From: a virus
Strand: one strand, 5' to 3'
DNA: 23,970 bases
Virus record (IMG/VR): IMGVR_UViG_3300046488_000037
Span: 1 to 23,970 of that record
In this document: piece after piece, positions 1 through 7,184 of the stretch
Numbering within the stretch: position 1 is the stretch's first letter
Layout: each line of letters starts with the position of its first letter
Notes under the pieces: model-generated
What the model was told of the DNA's origin: nothing
Databases searched by the model: none
What the model saw: only the letters and a program-made list of their open reading frames with translations
Translations under genes and position numbers: made by a program

Positions 1-157
1 TACGGCAAATACGGACTTCCCGGTTCCAATGGTCTTGGGCAATATCAAGATGCTGGTTGATTTCTGTCAACGAGTATCGAGAGTTGCTTGGATCGTTCAA
101 GTGATCGGAAATCAGGACTTGAAGATCGCTCAGAGTCTCAGGATAAGGGTTGCTCAT
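1..157 (-). CDS. Head-tail adaptor-like protein, N-terminal part (cut by window edge)
   Basis: Only the first 52 residues are inside the window; the gene continues beyond position 1. The start ATG (157-155) overlaps the TGA of the upstream glycosyltransferase as ATGA, so translation is probably coupled. The visible protein begins MSNPYPETLSDLQVLISDHL and continues with a D-x-S-N-x-R-Y-S-x-T-E-I-N-x-x-L-D-x-A-Q pattern. This resembles the N-terminus of small phage neck or adaptor proteins (helix, loop with R-[WY]-[ST], then a helix ending in 'A-Q'). Family knowledge: such proteins join portal to tail and lie downstream of the capsid gene, as here. The assignment is by resemblance only, and the C-terminal half is not available. 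Confidence 0.55.
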   Translation of the reverse strand, partial: MSNPYPETLSDLQVLISDHLNDPSNSRYSLTEINQHLDIAQDHWNREVRICR

Positions 158-1305
158 GAAGCTACCTCCCGCAAAAGTTGAAGATATGTCCGTGCCGTCT
201 TAGGAACGGAAAAGTCACGCTTAACCGTGTTGTAGGCCGATACACCCATGGCCCTTCTGTTGTCTTCGTTCTCAATGAGTTCCGAAAGACGATCTTTCCA
301 TTCGTCAATAGAATCCGCTAAATACCCGTTCTTTCCAGATTCAATGACACGTTTGAAATCAGGCAATGGAGATGCAACAGTAGGGACTTTCAGAGCCGAA
401 TACTCGAGCCAGCGAAGGTTCGATTTCCCACGATTGAAATTGTTGTCTACGAGAGGCGCAATCCCGATATCAAAGCAGTACGAAGCCATGTGCCGTGGAT
501 ACAGATTGATCGTCGCCCACTTGTGCGTCCAGTACACTTTCGGCATGTCCTTAAACACTTGAGGAACACCGTGGATACAGTAAAACCAGGCGTTCTTGTA
601 CTTCTGCGTCACATCCATAATGGCGGAAGCAACCATCTCCAAATCAGCCGAATGAGCCCCAGACCCAATCCACCCAATCCGAATCCGGTCCCCGCGTTTC
701 CTTGGCCTACTGGTCCATTCCTTCAGATCAATGCTGTTGGGAATAACGTAGATGTGTTCGTTGAATTCCTTGTATTGCTCCGCAAGATAAGGCGTAGAAA
801 CAACCAGACCGTCAGACATTTTGATTTGTTCCATCGCAATCTTGAAACGCGTAGACCCTGGACGATACCCGTTATGCGCTTCGTTCGATACCGGAACGTC
901 AGCAACGTAATCGTCGATCTCCATCAAGAACGGTTTTTGATGGCGTTCTCGCATGTCCTTAAACAGATTGAAACTATGGGGGAAATCCAACGCTTGCCAA
1001 ACCACCACATCCGATGTCTCGCAGAGCCAGTCAATGTACTGCCGGATGGTTAGAACTTCATGCAAAGACTTGACTGGAATGCGGGGAATGTCGTCCAGCA
1101 TATCAACTTGCCACGGATTCTGTACCGTCTCTTGGCTGGAATAGGGCCATAAATGAGTCTGCACTCCAGGCCATTTCCGCATCGCCCAAGCAAACGCACC
1201 CATGCGGTAATAAGATACACCGCTGACCGTCGTACAGATGAACGTGACCCGAAGCGTCTTAGACTTTTGTCGGGAAACGGTTTTCGATTCCATTAAGATA
1301 GGCAT
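154..1305 (-). CDS. Glycosyltransferase, GT-B fold (group 1 type)
   Basis: 383 residues, the usual length for a GT4-like glycosyltransferase. The N-terminal half begins after a short basic tail with a beta strand (RVTFICTTVSGVSYYRM). A nucleotide-sugar-binding C-terminal domain starts near residue 190 with VIPNSIDLKEW and IRIGWIGSGAH, motifs typical of group 1 enzymes. Near residues 300-320, 'KSNLRWLEYSALKVPTVAS' matches the conserved acidic motif that contacts the sugar donor. Last of four glycosyltransferases in the cassette; it overlaps the preceding GT2 gene by 47 nt and the adaptor gene by 4 nt. A second in-frame ATG at 1293 is an alternative start; neither has a strong Shine-Dalgarno sequence. 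No membrane segment is visible, so it is probably cytoplasmic. Donor and acceptor cannot be read from the sequence. Confidence 0.85.
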   Translation of the reverse strand: MPILMESKTVSRQKSKTLRVTFICTTVSGVSYYRMGAFAWAMRKWPGVQTHLWPYSSQETVQNPWQVDMLDDIPRIPVKSLHEVLTIRQYIDWLCETSDVVVWQALDFPHSFNLFKDMRERHQKPFLMEIDDYVADVPVSNEAHNGYRPGSTRFKIAMEQIKMSDGLVVSTPYLAEQYKEFNEHIYVIPNSIDLKEWTSRPRKRGDRIRIGWIGSGAHSADLEMVASAIMDVTQKYKNAWFYCIHGVPQVFKDMPKVYWTHKWATINLYPRHMASYCFDIGIAPLVDNNFNRGKSNLRWLEYSALKVPTVASPLPDFKRVIESGKNGYLADSIDEWKDRLSELIENEDNRRAMGVSAYNTVKRDFSVPKTARTYLQLLREVAS

Positions 1306-2011
1306 TCTTTAAGTTTTCCACTTCTTTCTTGTCTCGCTTTTCTTCCGTCTCAGACCCGAAAATGGTATTGTCGCCATGTTCCCGAAGAGCATAAATCCTG
1401 TTTCGCGTCAGCGGTGTTTTCGTAAAACCGAACTTGTACCCTTTCGTAAAACAGTCCCATTGGAACTTCCAGTCATCCAATCCAAGACACGAATAATCAC
1501 CTTCGTCGTAAAGAACATTGACAGCAACACCCTTCCGATACGCCATCGTGGAATGAACGATGTAATTCTCTTTCTTCTTGATTGACAGTTCCTTATTGAA
1601 CGGACCGGCTGGATGGTTCCCAATCACATTGTCATTCTCATCTATAACATGACAAGGACCATAGACGACATCGGGATTCTTCATCTGAAAAAGAATCAAG
1701 GTATCCCGAACGCGGTTCTTCGTCGCCTGATCATCCGAATCAAGGACAAAGATATACGGCGACTGAGCCATGGAATTCCCATGGTTTCGCGCCGCCGAAC
1801 GGTTCTTTGGAATAGGTGAATGAAGCATCTTGACCCTGGGATCGTGTTCGCAATGCCATTGAATCAATTCCCTTGTTCCATCCGTCGATCCGTTATCAAC
1901 AACAAGAATCTCGATCTCTTTGACGCTCTGCGCCCGACAGGAAAGAATCGTCTGCGCTAAATATGCATCAGCGTTATAGGCGGGAATAACAAAACTCGCT
2001 CTCAGTTTCAT
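1259..2011 (-). CDS. Family 2 glycosyltransferase (GT-A fold)
   Basis: 250 residues. The N-terminus ASFVIPAYNADAYLAQTI is the classic GT2 opening strand. It is followed by EILVVDNGSTDGT (nucleotide-binding D), RSAARNHG, and the metal-binding DXD motif in YIFVLDSDDQA near residues 90-96. A later GLDDWKFQWDCF segment could supply the catalytic base. The start ATG overlaps the TGA of the upstream glycosyltransferase (ATGA), and the 3' end runs 47 nt into the next glycosyltransferase, so the genes are translationally linked. Soluble, with no membrane helices. Family knowledge: GT2 enzymes transfer sugar from a nucleotide donor; the acceptor is unknown here. Confidence 0.88.
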   Translation of the reverse strand: MKLRASFVIPAYNADAYLAQTILSCRAQSVKEIEILVVDNGSTDGTRELIQWHCEHDPRVKMLHSPIPKNRSAARNHGNSMAQSPYIFVLDSDDQATKNRVRDTLILFQMKNPDVVYGPCHVIDENDNVIGNHPAGPFNKELSIKKKENYIVHSTMAYRKGVAVNVLYDEGDYSCLGLDDWKFQWDCFTKGYKFGFTKTPLTRNRIYALREHGDNTIFGSETEEKRDKKEVENLKNAYLNGIENRFPTKV

Positions 2012-3507
2012 AGAACACCCACTCTTGTTGGCATGAGACTTCTCAATTTCGCTTCAAACGCTTTCGGATCAACCTGCTTGACGTAGTAATCCTGCGCCTC
2101 TTTGTTGAACTTCAAGTACCGACCATCACGAATGCTTCGGATCAGGGCCTGCTTGAAGTCCTTCATCCCGATGTTCATATTGAAGTTTCCGCAGTAGAGA
2201 GCTTCCACATTTGAGATGATGTTGCGGCCATTGATTAAAAACCGCCTGATCCCTTCATTTACCGTCGGATGAGCCTGGAAAGAAACCAATAACGAATACT
2301 TTGAAATGTCGGCTATCGGGTTCGTCTTGAAATTCAAATCATCAATCTGAATGTAAGGCAAGTCCTGTTTTATCGTCTTGAAGATCGGTAAGTAAGACTC
2401 ATCAATGTCCAGAAGAACACGGTAGGTGTCAGGCAACTTCGTTTCAGCGTCAATTACTTCGCTCGGAAGCGGAACAATCTCTGGAGGTTTCATCCCAACA
2501 AACTCAAATAGTTTGCCAAGACGCCTCTGCGAAACCAACTCGTTCACGAAATGATGGTCGACACACCCCTTCATCCTTTCGAGCATACCAACAGACTTCA
2601 AGAACCCGTAGTTCTCAAGCCCCGCAATGTCCCACGGCATCCAGTATTGGACACGAACACAATCTTTCGGAGCGCCGTCAAACCAAATGCTCTCGCCAAA
2701 CCCCAAATTAAAGGCCAACTTATAGTCATCCACGCGGAAGTCTAGGAACTGAGAGAAGTCGGCATTGAGCATCTTGGCAATGTGCAGACCCTTCATTCGT
2801 TCCATGGCAGACCCTACTACGATCTCCCGATGTGGAATGCCATGCTTATCACGAACTTTCCAATGCGTACTTCGGAAGTTTTCTGGATTCCACGCTTTCC
2901 CTGTAATGGAATCTGGATTGGGCGGTTCCGTGATGTATCCGAATCCTTCAATGAACGATCCCTTTCCTCCATTTTTGACAATCGTCAACCACATGTCCCA
3001 GTCCTGGGCTCCAATAAGCGATTCATCGAATCCTGGAAACAGTTCTCGCTTCATGGGGAAACTCGTGGCGATGAAGTTGTTGCATGTCAAAAGGTACGGA
3101 TCAAAAGGATACCCCGATATCCCATTGGAATGGTCCTTGAATTCGTATCCGGAATAAACGAAATCCGCATCCGTCGATTGGAATTCCTCAATCCATCGTT
3201 TCGCCATCTCCGGTTTGGCATAACAATCAGAATCCCAAAAAGACAAGTATTCGCCAATCGTCAACTTGGCCCCAGCATTTCTGGCTTTTGGAGCCCCACC
3301 ATGCTCGATCTCAAGGATCTTTTCAGGAGATGTGTACTTCCTGACGATCTCCAAGAGTTCGAGTTCCGGTGGCCCGTCAAAGACAGTAATGATCTCAATG
3401 CGCCTATAAGACATATCCCGAAGTGTTTTCAAACACCGTTCCAGAACGTCGGGAGCCGTTTTGTATATCGGGATGACAAATGAGATTAGCGGATCTTTTT
3501 TAGCCAT
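2008..3507 (-). CDS. Large family 2 glycosyltransferase with C-terminal extension
   Basis: 499 residues. Residues 1-220 form a GT2 catalytic domain: LISFVIPIYKTAPDVLERCL, IITVFDGPPE, APKARNAGAK, and the DXD-like motif in YLSFWDSDCYAKPE. A GAQDWDMWLTIV segment near residue 165 fits the acceptor-side 'ED' region of GT2 enzymes. Residues from about 225 to 499 are an extra region, far longer than a minimal GT2, with YWMPWDIAGLENYGFL in the middle and a C-terminal part (LLVSFQAHPTVNEGIRRFL, RNIISNVEAL) that looks like the donor-binding half of a GT-B enzyme. The protein may therefore be bifunctional. The ATG overlaps the preceding TAA by one base, and the end overlaps the next GT by ATGA. The two-domain reading is inference. 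Confidence 0.82.
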   Translation of the reverse strand: MAKKDPLISFVIPIYKTAPDVLERCLKTLRDMSYRRIEIITVFDGPPELELLEIVRKYTSPEKILEIEHGGAPKARNAGAKLTIGEYLSFWDSDCYAKPEMAKRWIEEFQSTDADFVYSGYEFKDHSNGISGYPFDPYLLTCNNFIATSFPMKRELFPGFDESLIGAQDWDMWLTIVKNGGKGSFIEGFGYITEPPNPDSITGKAWNPENFRSTHWKVRDKHGIPHREIVVGSAMERMKGLHIAKMLNADFSQFLDFRVDDYKLAFNLGFGESIWFDGAPKDCVRVQYWMPWDIAGLENYGFLKSVGMLERMKGCVDHHFVNELVSQRRLGKLFEFVGMKPPEIVPLPSEVIDAETKLPDTYRVLLDIDESYLPIFKTIKQDLPYIQIDDLNFKTNPIADISKYSLLVSFQAHPTVNEGIRRFLINGRNIISNVEALYCGNFNMNIGMKDFKQALIRSIRDGRYLKFNKEAQDYYVKQVDPKAFEAKLRSLMPTRVGVL

Positions 3508-3788
3508 TATTTACATACCGTCCCAGTCGATAGAATGAATGAATTAGAATTCACTGATCCCGTGGAAATGCATTCTGTTCCTGATCCACCATTTGCAACG
3601 CAGTTGTAGCACCAGACTGGATATCCAATCGTAGGAGCCGTTGAATTGTTGATGTCAGTAACCGTCATCGTATCGTAAGAGAAGTTTATATACCCAAAAC
3701 TCGTTGGCTGATAAGTCGAAGCTCCTAAGAACGCAATCCCTTCAAACAGAATGAAGATTGTTAAAAGCGACCCAAGTACCTTTTTCAT
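3507..3788 (-). CDS. Small exported or membrane-anchored protein, unknown function
   Basis: 93 residues. The N-terminus MKKVLGSLLTIFILFEGIAF has two lysines followed by a hydrophobic stretch, ending LGASTYQ, which fits a Sec signal peptide or a single membrane anchor. The mature part is rich in Ser, Thr and Asn and carries four cysteines, two as WCYNC and two nearer the C-terminus (TECIS, TVCK), so disulfide pairing outside the cytoplasm is plausible. A clear ribosome binding site, AAAGGAGC, lies 6 nt before the ATG, overlapping the end of the upstream gene. It sits among glycosyltransferases and could be their substrate or a virion surface protein; this is inference. The family is not recognised. 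Confidence 0.7.
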   Translation of the reverse strand: MKKVLGSLLTIFILFEGIAFLGASTYQPTSFGYINFSYDTMTVTDINNSTAPTIGYPVWCYNCVANGGSGTECISTGSVNSNSFILSTGTVCK

Positions 3789-3789
3789 T

Positions 3790-4023
3790 TTAAGCTCCTT
3801 TAATAACCGTGTTGACCAACGCTCCTAAAGATCCATCAAGAGTTGGTTGGTTGTTTGCAATCACCTGTGCATAAGCCTGGATCGTCGCCGCTGTCGTGCC
3901 ATGCGCGAAAAAAGGCGTTACTGTAGGAAACGTATGCTGACCATCGCAGATGCTCAGATCAACAAAGATGTTCGTCCCATCATCCACAATAGACCCGATC
4001 TTTACCGTATACGGATTAGACAT
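3790..4023 (-). CDS. Small phage protein, unknown function
   Basis: 77 residues beginning MSNPYTVKIGSIVDDGTNIF. The composition is that of a small beta-rich structural or assembly protein: alternating hydrophobic strands, few charges, a Thr-rich middle and a helical end (IQAYAQVIANNQPTLDGSL). One cysteine only, no signal peptide. A strong GGGAGG site lies 7 nt before the ATG. It overlaps the glycosyltransferase upstream by 8 nt and is followed at once by the exported protein, so both tiny genes are embedded in the sugar cassette. A small virion or tail-associated component is possible. I do not recognise the family. Confidence 0.65.
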   Translation of the reverse strand: MSNPYTVKIGSIVDDGTNIFVDLSICDGQHTFPTVTPFFAHGTTAATIQAYAQVIANNQPTLDGSLGALVNTVIKGA

Positions 4024-4843
4024 AACAAACCTCCCTCTTTCGAATAGCCTCGAATTCCTCTTTGTGCTTTGTAATCACATCCGGTATTTGTTCATCGGAT
4101 GGAACAAATTCAAACTTCCCGAACTTTTCGTTTCCAGGATCAAGAATGACCCTCGGATGGTAAGATGCCATCTGCTCAATAACTCGATCATCAAAACCTG
4201 GGTGTTGAGTCTTCAAACAGAGCTTCATCTTCTCTAAACGCCTTCGATATGGTTTCAGCTCGCAATAATGATTGATCGAAAAACCGGACTCGCGTACTTC
4301 AAACGGATATTTCAAGAACTGGTCATCGTGATGCTTGTAGGCATTTCCCGTAATATCACGAAAGTAAAAATCCTCGCTATGCGATCCGTATGCCCCATAG
4401 TAGTGAAGTCCGAACTTCTTGGCATGGATGTTCTTCCAGCAAGAGGCTCTCCCATTGCTGATCTTCGTGTGAAAGTCTACGGCGAAACTTGTGACGTTCG
4501 TCCACCAGACTAACGGGCCTTCTTCAAGAACCGCGCCCTTAGTGATGATCATGTCGGGGTGAAGATATAGGATCGCGTCGCCTTCGGATTCATCAACAGC
4601 GTCATTGTAAGCCCGGTTATAAGACGCCATATCCAGAGGATCAAACGCATACTTCGACGAAATAAAGAACTTTAGTTTGTTTCCAAACCGAGGTTTAAGA
4701 TATTCCAGTAATTCAACCGTCCCATCATTGGAATCAGATGCCACGGTGTAAACGAATTCATGGACAAATGGAGCGGCGGCGTAAATAGAATAGCCCAACC
4801 AAGGAAACTCGTTTTTCACTGGAGCTATCACGCTGATCTTCAA
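4016..4843 (-). CDS. Glycosyltransferase, GT2-like, TTG start
   Basis: 275 residues. It begins MKISVIAPVKNEFPWLGYSI, then SDSNDGTVELLEYL, the GT2 nucleotide-binding region. DAILYLHPDMIIT near residues 90-102 occupies the place of the DXD motif but reads HPD, so the metal-binding residue pattern is altered. The start codon is TTG at 4843, supported by GGAGG 8 nt upstream and by a TTGA overlap with the methyltransferase stop. The C-terminal half (EDFYFRDITGNAYKHHDDQF and beyond) has no motif I can name. It follows the methyltransferase and precedes two tiny proteins. Function as a glycosyltransferase is likely; activity is uncertain because of the HPD motif. Confidence 0.78.
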   Translation of the reverse strand: MKISVIAPVKNEFPWLGYSIYAAAPFVHEFVYTVASDSNDGTVELLEYLKPRFGNKLKFFISSKYAFDPLDMASYNRAYNDAVDESEGDAILYLHPDMIITKGAVLEEGPLVWWTNVTSFAVDFHTKISNGRASCWKNIHAKKFGLHYYGAYGSHSEDFYFRDITGNAYKHHDDQFLKYPFEVRESGFSINHYCELKPYRRRLEKMKLCLKTQHPGFDDRVIEQMASYHPRVILDPGNEKFGKFEFVPSDEQIPDVITKHKEEFEAIRKREVCYV

Positions 4844-5415
4844 GCCGTGGCCTCCACTGTCAAAGAAATAGGCATGTGGAATACTGTGTCAACGAGCCGC
4901 GAACAATCATTAATCTCGTACGGCATCCATTTGATCTTTCTGCAATCGTCAAATCCGGCGTTGCTCAAAAGAAGACTCAGGATCGGGTACGTAAATCCGG
5001 TGTAATGGTACGCCATATCGTAACCCTGATCGCCCCAGAGCAAATGAATCAGAAAATCTGTCAGCATCCCGTAATCGTGATAAAGCCTTATCGCGGCGTC
5101 AAAGTCAGGGACGGAAATGTAGCACTTCCCACCCTTCGACAAAACGCGTCGCCACTCTTTCAAGATCGCCGGGGTCTTCAAATGCGAGGAATGTTCAAGA
5201 CAATGAGATGCGTAAATCTCACTGACTGACCCATCTTTGAACCTGCTTAAATCCGTAATGTCCATGACGTAATCAACTGTTGGGCCAGCCTTGAAGTCAA
5301 CCGTCTTAAAACCAGGAATGACCGTATCGCGACCGCCTAAATTCAGACGTAAAGAATCCCCGGCGACAGAAGAAGCCTTGCTCCCAAGAGCCTCGACTAT
5401 CGCCGGGGAATTCAT
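4840..5415 (-). CDS. Class I SAM-dependent methyltransferase
   Basis: 191 residues from the ATG at 5415. Motif I is LRLNLGGRDTVIPGFKTVDF, a variant seen in methyltransferases of sugar gene clusters. YVMDITDLSRFKDGSVSEIYASHCLEH gives the acidic post-I residue and the motif IV region. LKEWRRVLSKGGKCYISVPD is the typical Methyltransf_11 segment. An upstream in-frame GTG at 5469 would add 18 residues but would lie inside the capsid gene; the ATG, two bases after the capsid stop codon, is preferred although its ribosome binding site is weak. It overlaps the next glycosyltransferase by 4 nt. It probably methylates a sugar intermediate in the same cassette; a DNA target is unlikely because no DPPY or PC motif is present. 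Confidence 0.83.
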   Translation of the reverse strand: MNSPAIVEALGSKASSVAGDSLRLNLGGRDTVIPGFKTVDFKAGPTVDYVMDITDLSRFKDGSVSEIYASHCLEHSSHLKTPAILKEWRRVLSKGGKCYISVPDFDAAIRLYHDYGMLTDFLIHLLWGDQGYDMAYHYTGFTYPILSLLLSNAGFDDCRKIKWMPYEINDCSRLVDTVFHMPISLTVEATA

Positions 5416-5417
5416 TT

Positions 5418-5736
5418 TTATAGCACTTCGTGAGTGAACAAAAGTCTGCCAGCCGACGGGTTCAAACACACCGCCACGCCGTAGATTTTGTACGTCACGT
5501 CAATCAACTGATCGAACGGATCAGCCTTATCAGGCCCGCGAGCCACCATCATCTTGACGTTTCCATCAAGCGAAGTGAACCCGAACGCCTGCTGGCCGAA
5601 GATGAAGGTCGCATTGACGGAATGAGCCGTGACCGCATATCGCGGACAAAGAGCCGATTGAACAAACCGGACTCCGTTGACAGCCATTCCAACCTCGCCC
5701 TTGTATAGCGTTTCCTTGCTGTTCTGGTACTGATTC
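5418..5736 (-). CDS. Major capsid protein, N4-gp56 family, exon 2
   Basis: C-terminal part of the capsid protein, joined to exon 1 (6402-7144) by group I intron splicing. It reads NQYQNSKETLYKGEVG, then NGVRFVQS, ATFIFGQQAFGFTSLDGNVK and DPFDQLIDVTYKIYGVAVCL. This is the typical order for the end of N4-gp56 capsid proteins: Y-x-G-E-[IV]-G, G-V-R-F-V, G-x-x-A-[FY]-G, then D-P-x-x-Q and a final strand. Without splicing it has no proper start: the only initiator-like codon is a TTG at 5741 directly after the endonuclease TGA. Joining exon 1 ending at 6402 to 5736 keeps the frame and gives a 353-residue protein. The exact splice sites are inferred; 6410/5738 is an alternative junction that is also in frame. 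Confidence 0.78.
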
Positions 5737-6401
5737 CACAATCATCCATTGGATTTCTCCGACGGCTGGACTTTATCTTCACCCTTTTCAGGGGCAGAAC
5801 GTAAAGTCTCTGAGGATTCTTCACGGAAGTGATTTGTCCCTCTACCATTAAAATTCCAAATCCGCCGACACAATTCTTTCTCTGACTCTGAATATCGAAT
5901 ACCAGGCCCTTTTGTTAGGCGAGATTCGACAAACTCTAAGAGAAGAAGTGCGCGTTCTTTTTTGGAAACAAGGTAGGGAATTATCAACTTCAGGAATCTG
6001 ATCGCTCTTTTATAGCCAAGAATCGTGAGGTTCATCTTGGTTAACGTGGTTGCCGTTTTAGGAACCACATGAAGGTAATAAGCAATCTCATATTTCTTGA
6101 AAACCGCCATCACCTTCCGAACAATCAATTCATCCGTGTTGGTTATGTTGATATTGGGATGAGCGTAAGGATGTTTCCGCGTCTTTACACCTTTTGCTGA
6201 CACGGTAATGCATCCTTCGCCGTCTACAATACCTCCCAACCAACTCAGATCGTGAAGCCTTTCCTGCGGATTGCCCAATCTTTCGCTCTGTTCCATAGTT
6301 AGGGGCGAAAGCTCTAAGGGTGTTCCCGCATATAGTTCTGTATTTATTTGCACAGAGTTTCCTCTGAGGGGGACCGGAATCGATTTGAAAGTTCATCAAC
6401 G
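5737..6401 (-). ncRNA. Group I intron in the major capsid gene
   Basis: On the minus strand the conserved elements P, Q, R and S occur in order, and the helices pair by eye. P2: CAGAG-GAAA-CUCUG (6366-6353). P3: CAGAAC (6340-6335) with GUUCUG (5800-5795). P4: UGCGG (6330-6326) with CCGCA (6269-6265). P5 extension: CUUUCGC (6311-6305) with GCGAAAG (6286-6280). P6: CUUCACG (6257-6251) with CGUGAAG (5825-5819). P7: GACUUUA (5808-5802) with UAAAGUC (5775-5769). P8: CCCU-GAAA-AGGG (5793-5782). The S element reads AAGAUAAAGUCC. A possible P1 pairs exon GGAGUU with GAUUCC (6381-6376), giving the required U-G pair at the 5' site. A terminal G at 5737 puts the two capsid exons in frame. The core is strongly supported; the splice sites could shift by several bases. 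Confidence 0.88.
5742..6353 (-). CDS. LAGLIDADG homing endonuclease, intron-encoded
   Basis: 203 residues from GTG 6353 (184 from ATG 6296). WLGGIVDGEGCITV near residues 38-51 is a LAGLIDADG motif with E46 in the catalytic acid position, followed by a beta-strand region (HPNINITNTDELIVRKVMAV). Only one motif is visible, so the enzyme should act as a homodimer. It would cut an intronless capsid gene and drive copying of the intron. The reading frame runs through ribozyme elements: P3-P5 and Q underlie the first 35 residues, and P6', R, P8 and S underlie the last 26. A possible ribosome binding site, AGAGGA, and the GTG lie inside the P2 hairpin. Some family members also act as maturases; this cannot be judged here. 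Confidence 0.86.
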   Translation of the reverse strand: MQINTELYAGTPLELSPLTMEQSERLGNPQERLHDLSWLGGIVDGEGCITVSAKGVKTRKHPYAHPNINITNTDELIVRKVMAVFKKYEIAYYLHVVPKTATTLTKMNLTILGYKRAIRFLKLIIPYLVSKKERALLLLEFVESRLTKGPGIRYSESEKELCRRIWNFNGRGTNHFREESSETLRSAPEKGEDKVQPSEKSNG

Positions 6402-7144
6402 AACTCCCAAATACTTTGATCCTTCCATGTTGGATCTTTCATCAGACAGTGCAACGCATTGGGATGCGCGTATCCGACGAAATACCCGTCTGCGAAAGGC
6501 TTGGCGAACTTCGACCGCAGAACCGTAACGGTCTTGCGAACAGAGTACACCGATAGTCTCGCTGAAACGCTCGCGGCTGTCTTGGAAACGGCAGACAACG
6601 CCGTGCAAGAAGTCCCGAACACAGCAGGAAACTGAAACTGCAAGTCCGACAAGTTATGCGTTCCCGTAATCGCTGAAAAAGCCGACGCCGGAGACGACAT
6701 ATACCCGGAGAAGTTCGTGGTGGACACCTGGTTCTTGTTGATATGCGCCTTGAAAATACCCATCTGGCACATACGTTCTACCGTCTCAGCCGCAGAATCA
6801 GCCAACCTTTCCATGCCACCGTTAACGGCATCAAAGATCGTCGTCATCGTGGCAAGATCAGTCAACTGAATCCCGCGTCCGTATCCGGCAATCGTTCCGA
6901 CAACTCTGCGAGACGAAAGAGCAACCAGAGAATTCGCCGTGCCTTCAGACAAGGCCGAAGAAGCTCCCGTGATGCGGTTCCATCCGTTAAAAGTCGCCGT
7001 GGTTCCAGTTCGGAGCGGGAGTTCATCCCTCTGCGCGAACTCAATCAGCGGCGTTTTCGGAACGAGTGTCGCTAAAATCTTTCGGCTAAACCACGCCAAA
7101 AGAAGGTTATTCAAACTACTCGTTGTTGAAGGTGTATCAGCCAT
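6402..7144 (-). CDS. Major capsid protein, N4-gp56 family, exon 1
   Basis: About 247 N-terminal residues of the capsid protein. MADTPSTTSSLNNLLLAWFS is followed by LVPKTPLIEFAQRDELPLRT, typical of N4-gp56 proteins (a helix, then 'P-L-I... F-A-x... P-x-x-x-G-x-T-x-x-F'). Further along come VVGTIAGYGRGIQLTDLATM, a helix beginning ERLADSAAETVERM, and finally YVGYAHPNALHCLMKDPTW, the conserved 'hP-D' region before the break. Read without splicing, the frame runs on into the intron and stops at 6344 after unrelated residues. The order portal, scaffold-like protein, capsid is normal for phages. Only a weak AAGG lies upstream of the ATG. The missing C-terminal portion is exon 2 at 5418-5736. Confidence 0.84.
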
Positions 7145-7184
7145 CTAAGCTATACCTTGCTGGCACTTGTATTTAAGCGGACGC

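Noticed and set aside
490-1053. 187-codon plus-strand open frame
   Set aside because: Antisense to the GT-B glycosyltransferase; rich in Pro, Asn, Arg and His, as expected of a shadow frame.
2782-3483. 233-codon plus-strand open frame
   Set aside because: It is antisense to the large glycosyltransferase, has no ribosome binding site, no recognisable motifs and an implausible composition.
5418-7144. Intein in the capsid protein
   Set aside because: The endonuclease lies in a different frame from exon 1 and is separated from exon 2 by a stop codon; no splicing-domain Cys/Ser and His-Asn ends are present. RNA helices of a group I intron are, so the insertion acts at RNA level.
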